The notes under the pieces: model-generated
The model's input: the letters and a program-made list of their open reading frames with translations, nothing else
What the model was told of the DNA's origin: nothing
Databases searched by the model: none
Made by a program: the position numbers and the translations under genes
Shown: positions 1-8,101 of the stretch, piece after piece
Position numbering within the stretch: the stretch's first letter is position 1
Layout of the letters: every line of letters begins with the position of its first letter
Origin: Streptococcus sp. oral taxon 058 str. F0407
GTDB lineage: Bacteria; Bacillota; Bacilli; Lactobacillales; Streptococcaceae
Direction: 5' to 3'
Assembly (NCBI RefSeq): GCF_000235485.1
Contig: NZ_JH378887.1
Span: forward strand, 493,724 to 557,723
Length of the DNA stretch: 64,000 bases

Positions 1-29
1 ATTCATCATTATGTTCAAGGAGAAAAATA

Positions 30-908
30 GTGAAAAAAAGAAAAAAGCTCGTCCTATCTCTTGCGACATTTTTACTTGTAGGTTTTCTAGCGGGATGTGC
101 AAGCTGGATTGATCGTGGAGAAACCATGACAGCCGTCGGATCAACTGCTCTTCAGCCTTTGGTTGAAGCCGCAGCAGACGAATTTGGTTCAAAAAATATC
201 GGAAAAACAGTCAACGTTCAAGGTGGAGGTTCGGGAACAGGACTTTCTCAGGTGCAGTCTGGAGCAGTAGACATCGGGAACTCTGACGTCTTTGCAGAGG
301 AAAAAGATGGAATTGATGCTTCAGCTCTAGTAGACCACAAGGTTGCAGTGGCTGGTCTGGCAGTGATTGTGAACAAAGAAGTGGCTGTTGAAAATCTCAC
401 AACCGAGCAACTTCGTAAAATCTTTACAGGTGAAGTGACCAACTGGAAAGAAGTTGGGGGCAAAGACCTGGCAATTTCAATCATCAACCGAGCAGCAAGT
501 TCTGGTTCAAGAGCAACCTTTGATAATGTCATAATGAATGGCCAATCTGCTATGCAGAGCCAAGAGCAGGATTCCAATGGAATGGTCAAGTCAATTGTTT
601 CGCAAACTCCAGGAGCCATTTCTTACCTGGCTTTTGCCTATGTGGATGACTCAGTCAAGACCATGAAGCTCAATGGGTATGAGTCTACGTCTGAAAATGT
701 AACGACCAACAACTGGCCTTTGTGGTCTTATGAACATATGTACACACTTGGTCAGCCAAATGAGTTAGCTGCTGAATTCCTGAATTTCGTCCTCTCAGAT
801 GAAGCTCAAAATGGAATTGTTAAGGGCATGGGCTATATCTCTATCAATGAAATGAAAGTTCAAAAGGATGCTTCAGGTACCGTTACAGCAGTAGAAGGAG
901 GTCAATAA
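30..908 (+). CDS. pstS: Phosphate ABC transporter substrate-binding lipoprotein PstS
   Basis: PstS captures inorganic phosphate outside the membrane and delivers it to the PstC-PstA channel. The 292-residue protein starts at GTG, 8 nt after an AAGGAG ribosome site. It has a short basic N-terminus, a hydrophobic stretch and the lipobox LAGC near residue 23, so it should be a lipid-anchored surface protein. The mature part opens with a typical phosphate-binding segment (VGSTALQPL) and later GGGSGTG and ASSGSRATF, the loops that hold phosphate in this family. It is the first gene of a tight pst operon, ending in a 1-nt overlap with pstC. The promoter lies upstream of the window. Very sure of the family. 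Confidence 0.96.
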   Translation: MKKRKKLVLSLATFLLVGFLAGCASWIDRGETMTAVGSTALQPLVEAAADEFGSKNIGKTVNVQGGGSGTGLSQVQSGAVDIGNSDVFAEEKDGIDASALVDHKVAVAGLAVIVNKEVAVENLTTEQLRKIFTGEVTNWKEVGGKDLAISIINRAASSGSRATFDNVIMNGQSAMQSQEQDSNGMVKSIVSQTPGAISYLAFAYVDDSVKTMKLNGYESTSENVTTNNWPLWSYEHMYTLGQPNELAAEFLNFVLSDEAQNGIVKGMGYISINEMKVQKDASGTVTAVEGGQ

Positions 909-1825
909 TGAATCAAGAAGAACTATCTAAAAAATTACTCTCTCCTTCAAAGAACTCTCGTCTTGAGAAGTTTGGTAAAGGTTTGACCTTCACTTGCCTT
1001 TCTTTGATTGTCATCATTGTGGCGATGATTTTGATTTTTGTAGCCCAAAAAGGCTTGTCAACTTTCTTTGTCAATGGGGTGAACATCTTTGATTTCCTCT
1101 TTGGACAAACTTGGAACCCTTCAGGGAAAGAATTTGGTGCTCTTCCGATGATTTTGGGTTCCTTTATTGTGACGATTTTATCAGCTCTCATCGCAACTCC
1201 CTTTGCTATTGGCGCTGCAGTCTTTATGACCGAAGTATCACCAAAGGGTGCAAAGATTTTGCAACCAGCCATTGAACTCCTCGTCGGTATTCCTTCAGTC
1301 GTCTATGGATTTATCGGTTTGCAAGTTGTGGTGCCTTTTGTTCGTAGCGTCTTTGGTGGGACTGGTTTTGGGATCTTGTCAGGTATTTTCGTTCTCTTTG
1401 TCATGATTCTACCAACTGTAACCTTTATGACAACAGACAGCTTGCGTGCTGTTCCTCGGCATTACCGTGAAGCTAGTTTAGCTATGGGAGCCACTCGTTG
1501 GCAAACCATCTGGCGTGTGACCTTGAAAGCAGCACGTTCAGGTATTTTCACTGCAGTGGTCTTTGGGATGGCGCGTGCCTTCGGTGAAGCCCTTGCCATT
1601 CAGATGGTAGTCGGAAACTCAGCAGTTATCCCAACCTCACTAACAACACCAGCTGCGACCTTGACCTCTGTATTGACTATGGGAATTGGGAATACCGTCA
1701 TGGGAACGGTTGACAATAACGTCCTCTGGTCACTGGCCTTGGTATTGCTCTTGATGAGTTTGGCCTTTAACAGTGTGATTAAATTGATTACGAAAGAAAG
1801 AGGAAAGAAAAACTATGCACGCTAA
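908..1825 (+). CDS. pstC: Phosphate ABC transporter permease PstC
   Basis: PstC is one of the two membrane subunits forming the phosphate channel. The 305-residue protein has about six hydrophobic helices and the cytoplasmic EAA loop REASLAMGATRWQTI, which docks with the PstB ATPase. It has the arrangement expected for PstC: a long first periplasmic segment after helix one and the EVSP motif after helix two. The start codon overlaps the pstS stop by one base, and the end overlaps pstA by 11 bases, which points to translational coupling in one operon. Confidence 0.95.
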   Translation: MNQEELSKKLLSPSKNSRLEKFGKGLTFTCLSLIVIIVAMILIFVAQKGLSTFFVNGVNIFDFLFGQTWNPSGKEFGALPMILGSFIVTILSALIATPFAIGAAVFMTEVSPKGAKILQPAIELLVGIPSVVYGFIGLQVVVPFVRSVFGGTGFGILSGIFVLFVMILPTVTFMTTDSLRAVPRHYREASLAMGATRWQTIWRVTLKAARSGIFTAVVFGMARAFGEALAIQMVVGNSAVIPTSLTTPAATLTSVLTMGIGNTVMGTVDNNVLWSLALVLLLMSLAFNSVIKLITKERGKKNYAR

Positions 1826-2699
1826 GAAATTAGATAAACTTGCAACAGCTGTCCTCTATACCATCGCGGGTATCATCGTGGCCATTTTGGCATCTTTGAT
1901 TCTCTATATCTTGGTGAGAGGGTTACCGCACATCTCTTGGTCCTTCTTGACTGGGAAATCCTCCTCTTATCAAGCAGGTGGGGGTATCGGGATTCAGCTC
2001 TATAATTCCTTCTTCCTTTTGGTCATTACCTTGATCATTTCTGTTCCCCTGTCTATGGGAGCTGGTGTTTTCCTTGCTGAGTATGCCAAAAAAGGACCTG
2101 TGACCAATTTTATTCGTACCTGTATTGAGATTTTGTCTTCTCTACCATCAGTCGTTGTGGGTCTCTTTGGTTACTTGATCTTTGTAGTCCAGTTTGAGTA
2201 TGGATTTTCAATCATTTCAGGTGCCTTGGCCTTGACGGTCTTTAACCTCCCTCAGATGACTCGAAATGTTGAGGATAGCTTAAAACATGTTCACCATACA
2301 CAACGTGAGGCTGGTCTGGCCCTTGGAATTTCTCGTTGGGAGACTGTGGTCCATGTCGTCATTCCTGAAGCTCTTCCAGGTATTGTGACTGGTGTTGTCT
2401 TGGCATCTGGCCGTATCTTTGGTGAGGCCGCCGCTCTTATCTATACGGCAGGACAATCCGCTCCAGCCCTTGACTGGTCTAACTGGAATATACTCAGTGT
2501 TACCAGCCCCATCTCAATCTTCCGTCAGGCAGAAACCTTGGCTGTCCACATTTGGAAGGTCAACAGTGAAGGAACCATTCCTGATGCTACCATCGTATCA
2601 GCTGGTTCTGCCGCGGTGCTCCTCATCTTTATCCTAATCTTTAACTTTGGGGCTCGCAAACTCGGAAGCTATTTACACAAGAAATTAACCGCTGCCTAA
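1815..2699 (+). CDS. pstA: Phosphate ABC transporter permease PstA
   Basis: PstA is the partner membrane subunit of PstC in the phosphate importer. The 294-residue protein has six predicted membrane segments, the conserved EILSSLPSVVVGLFGY segment and an EAA loop (REAGLALGISRWETV) about 180 residues in. It overlaps the end of pstC by 11 bases and is followed after 10 bases by pstB1, so it is part of the same transcript. Length and motifs are typical for the family. Confidence 0.95.
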   Translation: MHAKKLDKLATAVLYTIAGIIVAILASLILYILVRGLPHISWSFLTGKSSSYQAGGGIGIQLYNSFFLLVITLIISVPLSMGAGVFLAEYAKKGPVTNFIRTCIEILSSLPSVVVGLFGYLIFVVQFEYGFSIISGALALTVFNLPQMTRNVEDSLKHVHHTQREAGLALGISRWETVVHVVIPEALPGIVTGVVLASGRIFGEAAALIYTAGQSAPALDWSNWNILSVTSPISIFRQAETLAVHIWKVNSEGTIPDATIVSAGSAAVLLIFILIFNFGARKLGSYLHKKLTAA

Positions 2700-2709
2700 A
2701 GGAGAAGCC

Positions 2710-3513
2710 ATGTCAAAATATAACTGGGATGAAAAGCATATCATCACCTTCCCTGAAGAAAAAGTGGCCCTCTCAACCAAGGATTTACATGTTTACTATG
2801 GTAAAAATGAATCCATCAAGGGCATCGATATGCAATTTGAAAAAAATAAAATAACGGCCTTGATTGGTCCTTCTGGATCAGGGAAATCTACTTATCTTCG
2901 CAGTCTCAATCGGATGAATGATACCATTGATATTGCCAAGGTCACAGGTCAAATCCTCTACCGAGGAATTGACGTCAATCGTCCAGAAATCAATGTCTAT
3001 GAGATGCGTAAGCATATCGGAATGGTCTTTCAACGGCCAAATCCATTTGCCAAGTCTATTTATCGCAACATCACTTTTGCTCATGAACGTGCAGGTGTTA
3101 AGGATAAGAAAGTACTTGATGAAATTGTAGAAACCTCTCTCCGTCAAGCTGCCCTTTGGGACCAGGTCAAAGATGACCTTCACAAATCAGCCTTGATGCT
3201 TTCTGGTGGTCAGCAACAACGGCTTTGTATTGCGCGAGCTATCTCTGTTAAACCAGATATTCTCTTGATGGATGAGCCTGCGTCAGCCTTGGATCCGATT
3301 GCGACAGCCCAGCTGGAAGAAACCATGTTGGAATTAAAGAAGGATTTTACTATCATCATCGTTACCCACAGTATGCAACAGGCCGCCCGTGCGAGTGACT
3401 ACACAGGATTTTTCTACTTGGGTGACTTGATTGAGTATGACAAGACGTCCAACATTTTCCAAAATGCCAAGCTACAGTCTACCAATGACTATGTAACGGG
3501 ACACTTTGGTTAG
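2710..3513 (+). CDS. pstB1: Phosphate ABC transporter ATPase PstB1
   Basis: ATP-hydrolysing subunit of the phosphate importer. The 267-residue protein has Walker [10 protein letters not shown] near residue 53, a Q-loop in VFQRPNPF, signature LSGGQQQR, Walker B ILLMDEP and the switch histidine in VTHSMQQ, so every catalytic element is present. It is preceded by GGAG and followed 12 bases later by a second PstB. Two PstB genes in one operon is known in streptococci; the pair may work as a heterodimer, with this copy providing the consensus catalytic residues. Confidence 0.95.
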   Translation: MSKYNWDEKHIITFPEEKVALSTKDLHVYYGKNESIKGIDMQFEKNKITALIGPSGSGKSTYLRSLNRMNDTIDIAKVTGQILYRGIDVNRPEINVYEMRKHIGMVFQRPNPFAKSIYRNITFAHERAGVKDKKVLDEIVETSLRQAALWDQVKDDLHKSALMLSGGQQQRLCIARAISVKPDILLMDEPASALDPIATAQLEETMLELKKDFTIIIVTHSMQQAARASDYTGFFYLGDLIEYDKTSNIFQNAKLQSTNDYVTGHFG

Positions 3514-3525
3514 AAAGGAAGCAGT

Positions 3526-4284
3526 ATGACAGAACCGATTTTGCAGGTTAAAGACCTGTCCGTTTATTACAATAAAAAGAAGGCCTTGAATAGTGTTTCC
3601 CTTTCTTTCCAACCCAAGGAAATAACCGCCCTGATTGGTCCATCAGGTTCAGGGAAGTCAACTCTTCTCAAGGCCATCAACCGCATGGGAGATTTAAACC
3701 CTGAGGTGACAACAACTGGAACAGTGATCTATAATGGTCACAATATCTACAGTCCCCGCACCGATACGGTTGAATTGCGTAAGGAAATCGGTATGGTCTT
3801 TCAACAGCCCAATCCCTTCCCTATGTCTATCTACGAAAATGTTGTCTATGGGCTACGTATCAATGGGGTCAAGGATAAGCAAGTTCTTGATGAAGCTGTA
3901 GAAAAGGCCTTGCAACGTGCTTCTATCTGGGATGAAGTCAAGGATCGTTTGCATGATTCGGCCATTGGTCTCTCAGGAGGTCAACAGCAACGTGTCTGTG
4001 TTGCCCGTGTTTTGGCGACCAGTCCTAAAATCATCCTCTTGGACGAACCAACTTCAGCCTTGGATCCTATTTCTGCAGGTAAGATTGAGGAAACCTTGTA
4101 TGGTCTAAAAGACAAATACACCATGCTCTTGGTAACGCGTTCAATGCAACAGGCCTCACGTATCTCTGATAAGACAGGTTTTTTCCTAGATGGAGATTTG
4201 ATTGAGTTTAATGATACGAAGAAGATGTTCCTTTCCCCTCAAAACAAGGAAACAGAAGATTATATTACAGGAAAATTTGGATAA
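3526..4284 (+). CDS. pstB2: Phosphate ABC transporter ATPase PstB2 with altered switch loop
   Basis: Second ATPase of the phosphate importer, 252 residues. It has Walker [11 protein letters not shown]-loop VFQQPNPF, signature LSGGQQQR and Walker B IILLDEP. The switch-loop histidine that normally activates the attacking water is replaced by arginine (LLVTRSMQQ, codon CGT at 4138-4140), while the neighbouring PstB1 keeps it. This suggests one weak and one strong ATP site in a PstB1-PstB2 pair, although homodimers cannot be excluded. The gene sits 12 bases after pstB1 and 11 bases before phoU. Confidence 0.94.
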   Translation: MTEPILQVKDLSVYYNKKKALNSVSLSFQPKEITALIGPSGSGKSTLLKAINRMGDLNPEVTTTGTVIYNGHNIYSPRTDTVELRKEIGMVFQQPNPFPMSIYENVVYGLRINGVKDKQVLDEAVEKALQRASIWDEVKDRLHDSAIGLSGGQQQRVCVARVLATSPKIILLDEPTSALDPISAGKIEETLYGLKDKYTMLLVTRSMQQASRISDKTGFFLDGDLIEFNDTKKMFLSPQNKETEDYITGKFG

Positions 4285-4295
4285 GGAGTTGAAAG

Positions 4296-4949
4296 ATGTT
4301 ACGATCTCAATTTGAAGAAGATTTGGAGAAATTGCACAACCAGTTCTACGCCATGGGACAAGAAGTGCTCTCACAAATCAATCGTACAGTGCGCGCCTTT
4401 GTCACGCACGACCGTGATTTGGCAAAAGAAGTTATCGAGGAAGATGCAGAGATAAATGAATATGAAGTGAAACTAGAAAAGAAATCATTTGAAATGATTG
4501 CCCTCCAGCAACCTGTTTCACAAGACCTTCGTACTGTCTTGACAGTTCTCAAGGCCGTATCCGACTTGGAACGCATGGGAGATCATGCGGTGTCAATTGC
4601 GAAAGCAACTATTCGCATGAAGGGAGAGCAACGTATCCCTGCCGTTGAAGAAGAAATCAAAAAGATGGGGCGTGACGTGAAAAACTTTGTCGAAGCAGCT
4701 CTAGATCTTTATCTGAGTGCCTCTGTGGATCAAGCTTACGAAGTAGCAGCTCTGGATGAAAAAATCAACCATTACTTTGACAGCATCCGTGATTTGGCTA
4801 CAGAAGAAATTAAGAAACATCCTGAAGCTATCGTTACAGGCCGTGATTACTTCCAGGTCATTTCTTTCTTGGAACGTATCGGGGACTACGCAAAAAATAT
4901 CTGTGAATGGGTTGTTTACTTTGAAACGGGTAAAATCGTCGAACTCTAA
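4296..4949 (+). CDS. phoU: Phosphate uptake regulator PhoU
   Basis: PhoU is a cytoplasmic all-helical protein that restrains the Pst transporter and links it to phosphate signalling. The 217-residue product shows two similar three-helix halves, each with the PhoU metal-binding pattern ExxxDxxxD-like (VSDLERMGDHA near residue 90, SFLERIGDYAKN near residue 190). A good AAGGAG ribosome site precedes it. It is the last gene of the pst operon and is followed by an intrinsic terminator. Confidence 0.95.
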   Translation: MLRSQFEEDLEKLHNQFYAMGQEVLSQINRTVRAFVTHDRDLAKEVIEEDAEINEYEVKLEKKSFEMIALQQPVSQDLRTVLTVLKAVSDLERMGDHAVSIAKATIRMKGEQRIPAVEEEIKKMGRDVKNFVEAALDLYLSASVDQAYEVAALDEKINHYFDSIRDLATEEIKKHPEAIVTGRDYFQVISFLERIGDYAKNICEWVVYFETGKIVEL

Positions 4950-4974
4950 GAAATGGTTTAAATATGCAATGAAA

Positions 4975-5006
4975 AAGGCTAATCAACTCAGATTAGTCTT
5001 TATTTT
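4975..5006 (+). terminator. Intrinsic terminator of the pst operon
   Basis: Ten-base-pair stem (AAGGCTAATC with GATTAGTCTT, one G-U pair), six-base loop, then TATTTTTG. It lies 25 bases after the phoU stop and separates the pst operon from the next promoter. Confidence 0.85.
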
Positions 5007-5032
5007 TGAATAAAAAGGAATTTTTTGAAATG

Positions 5033-5047
5033 AAAATTCTGAAAATG
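5033..5047 (+). promoter_or_regulatory. CodY-box-like operator upstream of the amino-acid-binding protein gene
   Basis: The 15 bases AAAATTCTGAAAATG match 12 of 15 positions of the published CodY consensus AATTTTCWGAAAATT, including the central TTCTGAAAAT. The box abuts the -35 hexamer at 5048. CodY represses amino-acid uptake genes in Gram-positives when branched-chain amino acids are plentiful, which would fit this gene. Binding is inferred only. Confidence 0.5.
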
Positions 5048-5076
5048 TTGACAATCATTTTCAAATAAGTTATAAT
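5048..5076 (+). promoter_or_regulatory. Consensus sigma-A promoter
   Basis: Perfect -35 TTGACA (5048-5053) and perfect -10 TATAAT (5071-5076) with a 17-base spacer. It lies 31 bases before the start codon of the amino-acid-binding lipoprotein gene. An inverted repeat, TGAAAATG (5040-5047) and CATTTTCA (5056-5063), brackets the -35 box. Confidence 0.9.
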
Positions 5077-5107
5077 TATTCATAAATAACAGGAAGGTCG
5101 TTTATTT

Positions 5108-5923
5108 ATGAAGTTTAAGAAATGGATATTAGTTGTATGTAGCATGCTTGCCAGCATGATATTAGTCGCTTGTCAATCAAGTACGGATAGTTCCCAGTCT
5201 GCTGTAGATGCTATCAAACAAAAAGGGAAGCTAGTTGTGGCGACTAGTCCAGACTATGCACCATTTGAATTCCAATCCTTGGTAGATGGTAAAAACCAAG
5301 TGGTTGGTGCAGATATTGATATGGCTCAAGCGATTGCGGATGAACTTGGAGTTAAGCTTGAAATCTCTAGTATGAGTTTTGACAATGTCTTGACCAGTCT
5401 TCAAACTGGAAAGGCTGACTTGGCTATTGCAGGAATTAGTGCCACAGATGAGAGAAAGGAAGTCTTTGACTTTTCAATTCCTTACTATGAAAACAAGATG
5501 AGTTTCTTGGTTAGAAAAGCCGATTTAGACAAATACAAGGATCTTTCAAACCTAGCAAGTGCGAATATCGCAGCTCAAAAGGGAACCGTTCCAGAAACCA
5601 TGGTCAAGCAACAATTACCAAATGCCCAGTTGATATCTTTGACCAATATGGGTGAAGCAGTCAATGAATTGCGGGCTGGAAAAGTGGATGCTGTTCATAT
5701 GGATGAACCAGTGGCTCTTAGTTACGCAGGTAAAAACTCAGATCTTGCCGTTGCGACAGCTACTTTGACGATGAAAGATGGCGAAGCCAGTGCCGTTGCT
5801 GTCAAGAAGAATCAATCAGACTTGAAAGCAGTAGTAGATAAGGTTATCCAAAAACTAAAAGATGAGGGAACTTATCAAAGCTATCTTGAAAAAGCAGCGA
5901 AACTGACAGAAGTTGAACAATAA
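5108..5923 (+). CDS. Amino-acid ABC transporter substrate-binding lipoprotein (AatB-like)
   Basis: Family 3 extracellular solute-binding protein, probably capturing a polar amino acid for an ABC importer. The 271-residue protein has a signal peptide with lipobox LVAC near residue 22, then the family pattern KLVVATSPDYAPFEF, DIDMAQAIA and DLAIAGISATDERKEVFDFS. No permease or ATPase gene is adjacent, so it must borrow a membrane complex encoded elsewhere. It stands alone between the pst terminator and a convergent regulator gene. The pneumococcal counterpart at the same location is called aatB from memory; substrate is not known from sequence. Confidence 0.9.
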   Translation: MKFKKWILVVCSMLASMILVACQSSTDSSQSAVDAIKQKGKLVVATSPDYAPFEFQSLVDGKNQVVGADIDMAQAIADELGVKLEISSMSFDNVLTSLQTGKADLAIAGISATDERKEVFDFSIPYYENKMSFLVRKADLDKYKDLSNLASANIAAQKGTVPETMVKQQLPNAQLISLTNMGEAVNELRAGKVDAVHMDEPVALSYAGKNSDLAVATATLTMKDGEASAVAVKKNQSDLKAVVDKVIQKLKDEGTYQSYLEKAAKLTEVEQ

Positions 5924-5927
5924 AAAG

Positions 5928-5961
5928 AAAGCAGAGTTGGAGTTTAATCCAATTCTGCTTT
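5928..5961. terminator. Bidirectional terminator between the binding protein and the MocR gene
   Basis: Stem of 14 pairs with one G-U (AAAGCAGAGTTGGA with TCCAATTCTGCTTT), a short loop, and flanking A and T runs on both sides. It overlaps the last codons of the reverse-strand regulator gene and serves both convergent genes. Confidence 0.85.
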
Positions 5962-7215
5962 TATGTATTGTAATAGTGCTTCTAGATTTTCGAGAGAGAC
6001 TTTGGCAAACTGATAAGGACAGGCTTCCAAATAAGCCTCTTCAAAGAAGTCTAGTTTGAGTGAACTATGCTTCAAACTGGCAATTTTAGGATAATTTCTC
6101 AAATCAAGGAGAAGACCATCGTGTAGAGGATAGTAGGGTAAGGGACAGGTATTTTTTTCAAGTACTTCTTTTATCCGAGTCTGATAGTTTTCTTGAAGGG
6201 TCAGTCGAGCCAGTCGATTTTTTTCAAATAACTGACTATCGATGTAAAGAGAGAGGGCCTTTTGCATGATGAGATTGCTGTCATAGTCCAGGATATTTTT
6301 GTAGGAAACAAAGGTCTCTTTTAGGGCATTTGGGAGAATGAGAGCGGTGATACGAAGGGCTGGAAAGAGACTGGTTGAGAAGGACTTGATATAAATGACC
6401 CGATCCTCTGTATCCAGATAGTGGAAGGTCTGCCCTTTTTTAGGGTCTAAGTCTCCTAAATAGTCATCCTCGACGATGTATACACCATACTGATTTGCTA
6501 GATCCAGAATGTCTCTTTTTTCCTGCTCAGGATAGGAATGCCCAAGAGGATAGTGGAAGCGAGGAATGGTATAGAAGAACTTGATTTTTCCAGATTTGAA
6601 CTGTTCTTCTAGTTCGTCAAGGTCAATTCCATCGATTCGGCGTTCAATGGTCCTGTAGGCCAATCCCTGAGCGACCAAGAGGCGGTTCATCCGGTGGTAA
6701 GTCGGCTGTTCGACCAAAATCTCCTCTCCCTTGCTAGGAAAGGCAATCTGAGAAAGGATAAATAGAGCTTGCTGAGTTCCAGAAGTCAGAACCAGTTGGT
6801 CAGGTTTGCAGTAGAGGGCTTGGTTAAAAAGAAGTTGATGGACAGATTTTCTTAGTTCCTCAAGGCCTTCTTGGTTATCATAGTAGTTGAAGAGGTAGTT
6901 TTCTCTTCCAATCAGTGTTTCATTGACGCAGAGTCTAAAGTCGTCATAAGCACTGGCATGTTCGTCAGTGACTTCGATTTTCAGGTCTTGATGCTGCCCC
7001 TGTTCCAGAACATAGTAGCCACTTTGGGGCTTGGCATAGAGGTATTGTTCATGGCGTAATTCTAGCAGGGCTCGTTGGACAGTATCCTTGCTACAGTGGA
7101 AGTCTTGGCTCAGTTGACGGATAGAGGGAAGTCTGCTACCAGTTGGAAATTTCCCTGATTCGATACCCTTTTTTAGATGGGAAACAACTGCTTGGTACTT
7201 GCTTTGCTTCGTCAT
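5944..7215 (-). CDS. MocR-type transcriptional regulator (GntR helix-turn-helix plus aminotransferase-like domain)
   Basis: The 423-residue protein has an N-terminal winged helix of the GntR family (residues about 1-75, with GSRLPSIRQLSQDF and CSKDTVQRALLEL) fused to a class I aminotransferase fold (about 110-423). The pyridoxal phosphate lysine is visible in IYIKSFS and the substrate arginine in FPALRITA. Proteins of this kind usually bind PLP and control vitamin B6 or amino-acid genes, but no B6 gene is adjacent here. It diverges from aldB and probably controls itself through the palindrome in its promoter; control of aldB is possible. Confidence 0.9.
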   Translation of the reverse strand: MTKQSKYQAVVSHLKKGIESGKFPTGSRLPSIRQLSQDFHCSKDTVQRALLELRHEQYLYAKPQSGYYVLEQGQHQDLKIEVTDEHASAYDDFRLCVNETLIGRENYLFNYYDNQEGLEELRKSVHQLLFNQALYCKPDQLVLTSGTQQALFILSQIAFPSKGEEILVEQPTYHRMNRLLVAQGLAYRTIERRIDGIDLDELEEQFKSGKIKFFYTIPRFHYPLGHSYPEQEKRDILDLANQYGVYIVEDDYLGDLDPKKGQTFHYLDTEDRVIYIKSFSTSLFPALRITALILPNALKETFVSYKNILDYDSNLIMQKALSLYIDSQLFEKNRLARLTLQENYQTRIKEVLEKNTCPLPYYPLHDGLLLDLRNYPKIASLKHSSLKLDFFEEAYLEACPYQFAKVSLENLEALLQYIKAELD

Positions 7216-7240
7216 TCCAGACCTCCTTTGATTTTGTTAC

Positions 7241-7269
7241 ATTGTACCTTTTTTTTGCCTACTTGGCAA
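7241..7269 (-). promoter_or_regulatory. Promoter of the MocR-type regulator with an internal palindrome
   Basis: On the reverse strand, -35 TTGCCA (7264-7269), 17-base spacer and -10 TACAAT (7241-7246). The -35 overlaps a perfect palindrome TTGCC-TACTT-GGCAA (7255-7269), a likely regulator binding site. An AGGAGG ribosome site precedes the start codon. Confidence 0.75.
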
Positions 7270-7289
7270 TGGGAAAAGCATTTCTCCCT

Positions 7290-7318
7290 TTCACAACTAG
7301 GAACAAATATGGTATACT
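7290..7318 (+). promoter_or_regulatory. Promoter of aldB
   Basis: -35 TTCACA (7290-7295, five of six), 17-base spacer, -10 TATACT (7313-7318) with an upstream TG (extended -10). The two divergent -35 boxes are only 20 bases apart. Confidence 0.8.
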
Positions 7319-7360
7319 TAGAAAGTATGATGATTTATTGAAAAGAAGATAAGAAAGAGA

Positions 7361-8092
7361 ATGGATAGAAAAGTGCAGGAACCGGTAAAATTATTTCAAT
7401 ACAATACTCTAGGTGCCCTAATGGCTGGTCTCTACGGCGGAACCATGACAGTGGGAGAATTGTTGGAACATGGCGACCTTGGTTTGGGAACCCTTGATTC
7501 GATTGATGGGGAGTTGATTGTCCTTGATGGCAAGGCTTATCAAGCCAAAGGTTCAGGGGAGCAACCTGAAATTGTAGAAGTTGCACCTGATGCCCTTATC
7601 CCTTATGCGGCAGTTGTTCCCCATCAGGCAGAAGTGATTTTCCGCCAGCGCTTTGAGATGACGGACAAGGAATTAGAAAAGCGGATTGAGTCCTACTATG
7701 ATGGGGAAAATCTCTTTCGCTCTATCAAGATTCATGGGGAATTCGCCCACATGCATGTACGGATGATTCCCAAGTCAACAACAGACACCAAGTTTGCTGA
7801 GGTTGCCACCCATCAGCCTGAATATAGTCGTGAGAATGTATCGGGTACCATCGTTGGGTTTTGGACGCCGGAGATTTTCCATGGGGTCAGTGTGGCGGGT
7901 TACCATTTGCACTTTATCTCAGATGATTTGACTTTTGGTGGGCATGTGATGGACTTTGTTATCAAAGAAGGAATGATCGAGGTTGGGGCAGTCGATCAGT
8001 TGGACCAACGTTTTCCAGTCCAAGATCGCCAGTATTTATTTGCGAAATTTAACGTTGATGAGATGAAGAAAGACATTGACAAGTCAGAATAG
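7361..8092 (+). CDS. aldB: Alpha-acetolactate decarboxylase
   Basis: Cytoplasmic enzyme converting alpha-acetolactate to acetoin and carbon dioxide. This drains acetolactate away from valine and leucine synthesis and consumes acid. The 243-residue protein has the family core, including GYHLHFISDD and GGHVMDF, which carry the zinc-binding histidines, and HMHVRM earlier. Length fits the family (about 240). The start codon has only a weak upstream AG-rich ribosome site. The next gene begins 9 bases after its stop, so the two are probably cotranscribed. Confidence 0.93.
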   Translation: MDRKVQEPVKLFQYNTLGALMAGLYGGTMTVGELLEHGDLGLGTLDSIDGELIVLDGKAYQAKGSGEQPEIVEVAPDALIPYAAVVPHQAEVIFRQRFEMTDKELEKRIESYYDGENLFRSIKIHGEFAHMHVRMIPKSTTDTKFAEVATHQPEYSRENVSGTIVGFWTPEIFHGVSVAGYHLHFISDDLTFGGHVMDFVIKEGMIEVGAVDQLDQRFPVQDRQYLFAKFNVDEMKKDIDKSE

Positions 8093-8101
8093 GAGAAAAA
8101 G

